Source: Marinobacter sp. SS13-12
GTDB lineage: Bacteria > Pseudomonadota > Gammaproteobacteria > Pseudomonadales > Oleiphilaceae
Reading direction: 5' to 3'
NCBI RefSeq assembly: GCF_030227115.1
Contig: NZ_JASSUA010000001.1
Coordinates: 682,001 to 746,000, forward strand
Length of the DNA stretch: 64,000 nucleotides
The notes under the pieces are model-generated. The model searched no databases. It was not told where the DNA came from and was given only the letters and a program-made list of their open reading frames with translations. Of the stretch, positions 60,074 to 64,000 are shown piece after piece. The translations under genes and the position numbers were made by a program. Every line of letters begins with the position of its first letter. Within the stretch, counting starts at the first letter, position 1.

Positions 60074-61384
60074 CTACTCTCCGGGCACTTCTGCCTCCGT
60101 ACCAACGTGGTAGGCGGCAAAGCCTGCCATGACAACCTGATCCACGGCCATTCCGATAATCCGGCCATCGATTCTGGCGCGGATGGGGTGTTGTTCATTG
60201 GTAATAGGGTCTGAAACGTAACCAAGGATCTCACCTTCACCAACTTTGGCACCGAGCTTGATCTCACTGAACAGTATACCGCCGTGCTCAGCGCGTACCC
60301 ATTCCGAGTCGTAGTACACCGGCTCCGGGTCACCCCAGACGAACATCCTCGAAATCATACCTTCCTTGTCCATCAGACTGGTCAGGCTGTTGACGCCGGC
60401 TTTGATCTGGTGCTCCTGTATCCGCAGGGATTCGCCCGCCTCCATGGTGACAGCGCGGATACCGGCTTCAATCGCGGCATAGCGAAGCATGCCGGGACTG
60501 CCGGTGCTGTGGACCACGGCCATGCGGTCAAACCCGCGGGTCAGTTCGGCCACGTCAGGGTTGTTCATATCAGCCCTCAACTGGGGCAGATTGGTGCGCT
60601 TGAGCGATCCGGTGTGGATATCCACCAGCATGTCGCAGTGGCGAATCACGCTTTCGAACAGCGAATGGGCAATGCGGTCTGCCAGGCTGCCATGGGTACT
60701 GCCGGGAAAATGCCGGTTAAGGTCACGGCGATCCGGCAGGTAGCGGCTGCCTTGCTGAAAACCGGGCAGATTGACGATGGGGACCCCGACAACGCTGCCC
60801 GACAGCTTGTTCGGCTCCAGGTCGTACATGGTACGACGAATGATTTCTATACCGTTGAGTTCATCACCGTGCACCGCACCGGTCAGGCACAGGGTGGGGC
60901 CGGGCTTGGCGCCGTTAACCACCAGTACGGGGGTTGGCTGAGACAACCCGGCACCCTGGATAGCGGGTGACCAGGACAGCCGCGTGGCTGTTCCGGGAGG
61001 GACATTTGCCCCGAGCATCTCAAGGCTGGAAGCTTCTTCCTGTTGTTCAGGTTGTTTCGTTTGTTCGCTCTGATCTTCCGCTACCGGCTCTTGCGGTTCT
61101 GCTGCGTCAGCCTGTTCCGGTGCTTCTTTGGCGCTCTTTTCTTCAGCGGAAGTTTCAGCCGGAGCTGGAGCAGGTTCATTGTCCTTAGGCTCCGACGGCC
61201 GCAGGGGTTCGGAGTGCTCCACATCCTCAACACTCTCGTCTTCGGCAAGCTCTGCGACAAGGACTTCCTGTGTATCGGATTCAGCGGTTTGCTCCGCGTG
61301 GGCAGCCGGCAGGGCTACCAGGCTGCCGCAGAATGTGGAAATCAGGCCAGCGCGAAACAGATGTGTCAGCCAGCGGTACGGCAT
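60074..61384 (-). CDS. Exported succinylglutamate desuccinylase/aspartoacylase-like protein
   Basis: A 436-residue protein. Residues 1-30 are a signal peptide ending AAHAEQT; 31-115 form a Glu/Ala/Pro-rich disordered linker (SEPLRPSEPKDNEPAPAPAE). From 125 the M14-like zinc amidohydrolase domain shows LTGAVHGDELNGIEIIRRTM (HxxE zinc motif), LNRHFPG and VDIHTGSLKRTN (third zinc His), with MEAGESLRIQEHQ later. AstE and AspA are cytosolic, so an exported form with a long acidic linker is unusual. Substrate would be an N-acyl amino acid or similar amide outside the inner membrane. GAGAGG precedes the ATG at 61384. Confidence 0.82.
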   Translation of the reverse strand: MPYRWLTHLFRAGLISTFCGSLVALPAAHAEQTAESDTQEVLVAELAEDESVEDVEHSEPLRPSEPKDNEPAPAPAETSAEEKSAKEAPEQADAAEPQEPVAEDQSEQTKQPEQQEEASSLEMLGANVPPGTATRLSWSPAIQGAGLSQPTPVLVVNGAKPGPTLCLTGAVHGDELNGIEIIRRTMYDLEPNKLSGSVVGVPIVNLPGFQQGSRYLPDRRDLNRHFPGSTHGSLADRIAHSLFESVIRHCDMLVDIHTGSLKRTNLPQLRADMNNPDVAELTRGFDRMAVVHSTGSPGMLRYAAIEAGIRAVTMEAGESLRIQEHQIKAGVNSLTSLMDKEGMISRMFVWGDPEPVYYDSEWVRAEHGGILFSEIKLGAKVGEGEILGYVSDPITNEQHPIRARIDGRIIGMAVDQVVMAGFAAYHVGTEAEVPGE

Positions 61385-61604
61385 AGTTCCTCTCGGGTTG
61401 TCAGCCAGTGGGGGCCTGGCGTCCGGAATTTGTGGGACGGGACAAGGATAGAGGCCCCAAAGTTCCATGAATACGGCTGTGACAAAGGTTTAATGCCCCT
61501 TTCATGAACTCTTTGTGTATTTCCGCAAAATGGCCTATTCATGAGACTACAGGATGCCTATTACGGTTCTGTATCCGTTATACGTCTGAAAGGGAGCTCA
61601 CTCT

Positions 61605-61763
61605 ATGGATCTTTTGCGAATTCTTATTGCGATTTTGTTACCGCCGTTGGGGGTATTTTTACAAGTGGGAATCGGAAAGCACTTCTGGATCAACATTGTG
61701 TTGACCCTTCTTGGCTATATTCCGGGTATCGTCCACGCGGTGTGGATTATCGCAAAGAAATAA
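61605..61763 (+). CDS. Pmp3/YqaE family small membrane protein
   Basis: A 52-residue protein starting MDLLRILIAILLPPLGVFLQ, with two hydrophobic helices joined by HFWINIVLTLLGYIPGIVHA, the UPF0057/Pmp3 signature, and ending WIIAKK. Such peptides are stress-related inner-membrane proteins thought to affect membrane potential or cation entry. AAGGGAG lies eight bases upstream of the ATG. It is too short for usual cut-offs but clearly belongs to this family. It is convergent with the Nudix/MBL gene. Confidence 0.88.
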   Translation: MDLLRILIAILLPPLGVFLQVGIGKHFWINIVLTLLGYIPGIVHAVWIIAKK

Positions 61764-61786
61764 CATGACCCCGGGGCGGGGCCATG
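61764..61786. terminator. Hairpin between convergent Pmp3 and Nudix/MBL genes
   Basis: CATGACCCCG (61764-61773) pairs with CGGGGCCATG (61777-61786) with one mismatch and a GGG loop, immediately after the Pmp3-type stop. No T-run follows; it may serve as a weak bidirectional terminator. Confidence 0.4.
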
Positions 61787-61808
61787 ACGAAGGAGGCAAG
61801 GCCGTGGC

Positions 61809-63446
61809 TCAGGTGTGGGAAGTGGCATGCCAGATCTCGCCTTCCTTTGCTGCCCTGCCATCCCTCTCCAGCTTCAACAGATGGGCTAGCGCCGAACGGG
61901 CTGCAACACCATGGATGGCAGCCGGGACGTCGTCGTAAGCGTCCGCCGTCAACGCCTTCAGGCTTGCTGTTTTCAGGTCTTTCAGCACCCGAGCCACCTT
62001 GTGCTCCCGGGCCAACCGGTGGGTAATCAGGTAATCGATAACCGCTTCCGGGTGCCCCATCAGAAAACCGTGCGCCGGGGCAATGTAGCGTACCGGCTCG
62101 TCCAGCAGATCGTACAGGGACTCCAGGTAGGCTCCCATATCGCCATCCGGGGGATTGATCACCACCGTCGAGCCCTGCATAACGTGATCACCGGAAAACA
62201 GAAGTTCCTGCTCCATCAGCAGGTAACACAGGTGGTTGGAGGCATGGCCCGGCGTGTGAAGCACTCTCAGCGTGCCCGCGTCGGTTAAAATCGCATCTCC
62301 GTGGACCGGTTCCTCATCGGGAGCAAAGGTCGGGTCCTGGGCGGCCCCTTCCGGCGCCGGCTGACCATAAACACGGCACCCGGTCCTGGCTTTCAGCGCG
62401 ACGGTGCCGGGCGAATGGTCCTGGTGGGTGTGGGTCACCACCACCTGATCGATCGCCCCGCCGGTGATTTCCAGAATCCGTTCAATATGGGTGGCATTGT
62501 CCGGCCCCGGGTCCAGTACCGTGAATCGTTTGTGCCCCAGTATATAGGTATTGGTGCCGGGCCCGGTCATCATCCCCGGATTCGGGGCCGTCAGCCGCAC
62601 CACACCGGCTGCGACTTCCACCGGTTCACCGGGCACTATCTCCGCGCGGGTCGAGCCTTCCCCCTCTGGATCCAGCTTGGCGGCTTCGTCATACGCCGGC
62701 GCCCCAGGCTCCAGCATCACCGACTTCCCCTTCTTCACCGCCGGCCATGACTTGCTGGGATAGGGCTCGGGCGGATTGGCATGAGCGTAACGCATCACCT
62801 CGCCCGTGGTATCGAAATCGCTCAGTATCCGCAGCGTGCGGATGGTGGGCAGGCCCAGCAACCGAAGGCCACAGCGGTGATCCTCCAGTGCCTGCGCAGG
62901 GCTCAGCCAGACATGATCAATCGTCTCCACCCCGTCATGGCTCGCAAGCTGGTCCTCCGGCGCCACTGCCACGAAAAACCGGGTATCAAACCGGCGGGGC
63001 GGTCCGGGTGGCGTAATCCAGTGCCCCAGGTAGGCCAGCCGGTCCAGCGGAATCGTTAGTTTGTGCCGCTGGCACAGCTCCGCGACGGTCAATTCACCCT
63101 GGAAGAGAGCATCGCGGTCCTCATGAACCGGGTGCTTCGGAGTTACCTCCTTCCCATTCTCATCCAGCGCCAACAAAACACCGGCTTCTTCAAAACATTC
63201 CCGAACCGCAGCCAGCATAAAGTCAGCACCACCTTCATCCAGACTCATGGTCTGGCTGATGTCACTATCACCTCGCCCCACGGCATGCTGTCGCCCGCCG
63301 ATATCCTGGTCGTCTACGGATCCACCGGGGAAGACAAAAAAGCCCGGCATAAAGACCGCTTCCCAAGTGCGCTGGAGCAGCAATACTTGTAGACCCTCGG
63401 CCGTATCTTTTGTCAGAACCAGCGTTGCAGCAGGGCGAATTTCCAT
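61809..63446 (-). CDS. Fused Nudix hydrolase and metallo-beta-lactamase-fold protein
   Basis: A 545-residue fusion. Residues ~5-230 are a Nudix domain (PGFFVFPGGSVDDQD, Nudix box around AAVRECFEEAGVLL). Residues ~270-480 are a metallo-beta-lactamase fold of LACTB2/hydroxyacylglutathione-hydrolase type, with VVVTHTHQDHSPGTVALKA (HxHxDH) and LHTPGHASNHLCYLL, LLFSGDHVMQGST. The remaining part is an MBL-associated winged-helix (HKVARVLKDLKTASLKALTA). The start at 63446 gives the family N-terminus; the frame is open further into the repeat copy E. Domain roles: hydrolysis of nucleoside diphosphate-linked substrates and of a thioester or nucleic acid; combined function unknown. Confidence 0.85.
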   Translation of the reverse strand: MEIRPAATLVLTKDTAEGLQVLLLQRTWEAVFMPGFFVFPGGSVDDQDIGGRQHAVGRGDSDISQTMSLDEGGADFMLAAVRECFEEAGVLLALDENGKEVTPKHPVHEDRDALFQGELTVAELCQRHKLTIPLDRLAYLGHWITPPGPPRRFDTRFFVAVAPEDQLASHDGVETIDHVWLSPAQALEDHRCGLRLLGLPTIRTLRILSDFDTTGEVMRYAHANPPEPYPSKSWPAVKKGKSVMLEPGAPAYDEAAKLDPEGEGSTRAEIVPGEPVEVAAGVVRLTAPNPGMMTGPGTNTYILGHKRFTVLDPGPDNATHIERILEITGGAIDQVVVTHTHQDHSPGTVALKARTGCRVYGQPAPEGAAQDPTFAPDEEPVHGDAILTDAGTLRVLHTPGHASNHLCYLLMEQELLFSGDHVMQGSTVVINPPDGDMGAYLESLYDLLDEPVRYIAPAHGFLMGHPEAVIDYLITHRLAREHKVARVLKDLKTASLKALTADAYDDVPAAIHGVAARSALAHLLKLERDGRAAKEGEIWHATSHT

Positions 63447-63740
63447 AAAATGTCCGTTGTCTTTTTTTATGTAGATGCGCGTCAAAGTTTGAAGCGGAGA
63501 TTGGGAGAGCGCCTTCAAAACTGTGCGGAGCCATGGATGGCGGAGCTCAAGCGTCACAGGGATGTGCTTGAGCGTGTTTTGAAAGCGCTCTCCCAATCTC
63601 CGCCGCCCCCAAAACCCGAATGCGCCGAGGCCTGGCTACCAAGATAACCAATGTTGGACCTGTTGTCCCGGGATGAAGGCAGGCCGACAACCAAGTATCA
63701 TTGGCTTCCTCCGAAAATCTTCCCCTACAGGAACTCAACC
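63447..63740. other. Gap with repeat copy E and thioesterase upstream region
   Basis: No gene. It carries the inverted-arm element copy E (63494-63603) 47 bases ahead of the Nudix/MBL start, and then the region upstream of the thioesterase. I see no further clear signals apart from AGGAA ahead of the TTG at 63741. Confidence 0.6.
63494..63603 (+). repeat. Inverted-arm core repeat, copy E
   Basis: Arms 63494-63521 and 63576-63603 pair at 27 of 28 positions. The 54-base core contains GGAGCCATGGATGGCGGAG exactly and CTCAAGC/GCTTGAG. Inner arm ends are CAAAAC/GTTTTG. The core is plus orientation, and the copy lies between divergent genes. Confidence 0.9.
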
Positions 63741-64000
63741 TTGGCCCGTATCAAGCTCTCTTTCCCGGATGATGCCTTCTATTTTGAAACCAGGATGCCG
63801 GTACGCATCACCGATATCAATGGTGCCAACCACCTGGGCAACGATGCGCTCATATCCATGTTGTCGGAAGCCAGGGCCCAGTTTCTGGTGAACTATGGCG
63901 TTCAGGAGGCCGACAAAGACGGCGTGGGCATCATCGTCACCGACCTGGCGACCATGTACCAGTCCGAATCCTTCTTTCCGGAAATGCTCAGGTTTGAAGT
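63741..64000 (+). CDS. Hotdog-fold thioesterase family protein, N-terminal part (cut by window edge)
   Basis: From a TTG at 63741 the frame reads ARIKLSFPDDAFYFETRMPV, then TDINGANHLGNDALISMLSE, and LVNYGVQEADKDGVGIIVTD up to the window end, about 86 residues. The pattern DINGANHLGN with the catalytic Asp/His-bearing loop resembles 4-hydroxybenzoyl-CoA thioesterase-like hotdog proteins (YbgC-like). AGGAA lies eight bases upstream of the TTG. Substrate and exact family cannot be set from a fragment. It is divergent from the Nudix/MBL gene with repeat copy E between. Confidence 0.78.
   Translation, partial: MARIKLSFPDDAFYFETRMPVRITDINGANHLGNDALISMLSEARAQFLVNYGVQEADKDGVGIIVTDLATMYQSESFFPEMLRFE

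Noticed and set aside
61911..61929. ATGGATGGC match near the 3' end of the Nudix/MBL gene as a sixth repeat copy
   Set aside because: Only a short match, no inverted arms and no second core half; it is coding sequence.
63447..63596. N-terminal extension of the Nudix/MBL gene into repeat copy E
   Set aside because: The extension encodes repeat sequence (HPWLRTVLKALSQ) also seen at other copies; ATG at 63446 begins the Nudix domain properly.
23525..63603. Repeat copies as a CRISPR array or integron attC sites
   Set aside because: They are dispersed, not arrayed, have no spacers or cas genes, and lack the conserved GTTRRRY ends and cassette-like genes of attC sites.

Overview
The window is typical Gammaproteobacterial chromosome and looks like Marinobacter or a close relative. 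This is inferred from gene content: several beta-oxidation genes, a VolA-type lipase beside DUF1302 and DUF1329 proteins, a Baeyer-Villiger-type monooxygenase, pntAB, an OmpW porin and abundant GC-rich, tightly packed genes. I see no rRNA, tRNA, phage, transposase or CRISPR array. About 60 genes are supported; the first (mltF-like) and the last (thioesterase) run off the ends. Layout: 0-6 kb holds a lytic transglycosylase, a DUF302 protein, a dsbG plus Lgt/TlpA-fusion redox pair, and a four-gene operon of ECF sigma factor, anti-sigma factor, acidic secreted protein and TPR/beta-barrel protein. 6-14 kb has the lipase-DUF1302-DUF1329 triad and rhlE. 14-20 kb has ompW, an HxlR regulator divergent from an Old Yellow Enzyme, and a lipoprotein/ExoD/membrane protein/patatin row. 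20-23 kb is pntAB. 23-34 kb is lipid and acyl-CoA catabolism: a FabR-like TetR regulator divergent from a flavin monooxygenase, then a pimeloyl-CoA-like beta-oxidation operon (multifunctional hydratase/dehydrogenase, thiolase, two acyl-CoA dehydrogenases, SDR) divergent from its own TetR regulator. 34-43 kb holds mixed housekeeping and transport genes plus a decayed alpha/beta hydrolase. 42-51 kb is transport: a branched-chain amino-acid ABC operon ending in an ornithine-cyclodeaminase-like gene, then a NitT/TauT-type ABC operon. 51-64 kb holds fadE, a chemoreceptor, a prenyltransferase, an AEC transporter, a PatB-type C-S lyase, a carbohydrate-binding protein, a DMT exporter, an AstE/AspA-like exported protein, a Pmp3-type peptide and a Nudix/metallo-beta-lactamase fusion. 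The most unusual signal is a family of five ~100-115 bp intergenic elements (23525-23634, 29700-29798, 29902-30014, 41296-41401, 63494-63603). Each has a conserved 54-57 bp core containing GGAGCC(A/T-variable)GGATGGCGGAG, framed by 21-29 bp inverted arms. The arms differ completely in sequence from copy to copy, yet within each copy they are almost perfectly complementary. Four copies lie 22-98 bp upstream of a minus-strand start codon. I do not recognise this as a named family. Other regulatory signals worth noting are paired 14-16 bp palindromes in both TetR intergenic regions, a triple direct repeat between the HxlR gene and its divergent OYE gene, and an FNR/Anr-like half-conserved box ahead of ompW.
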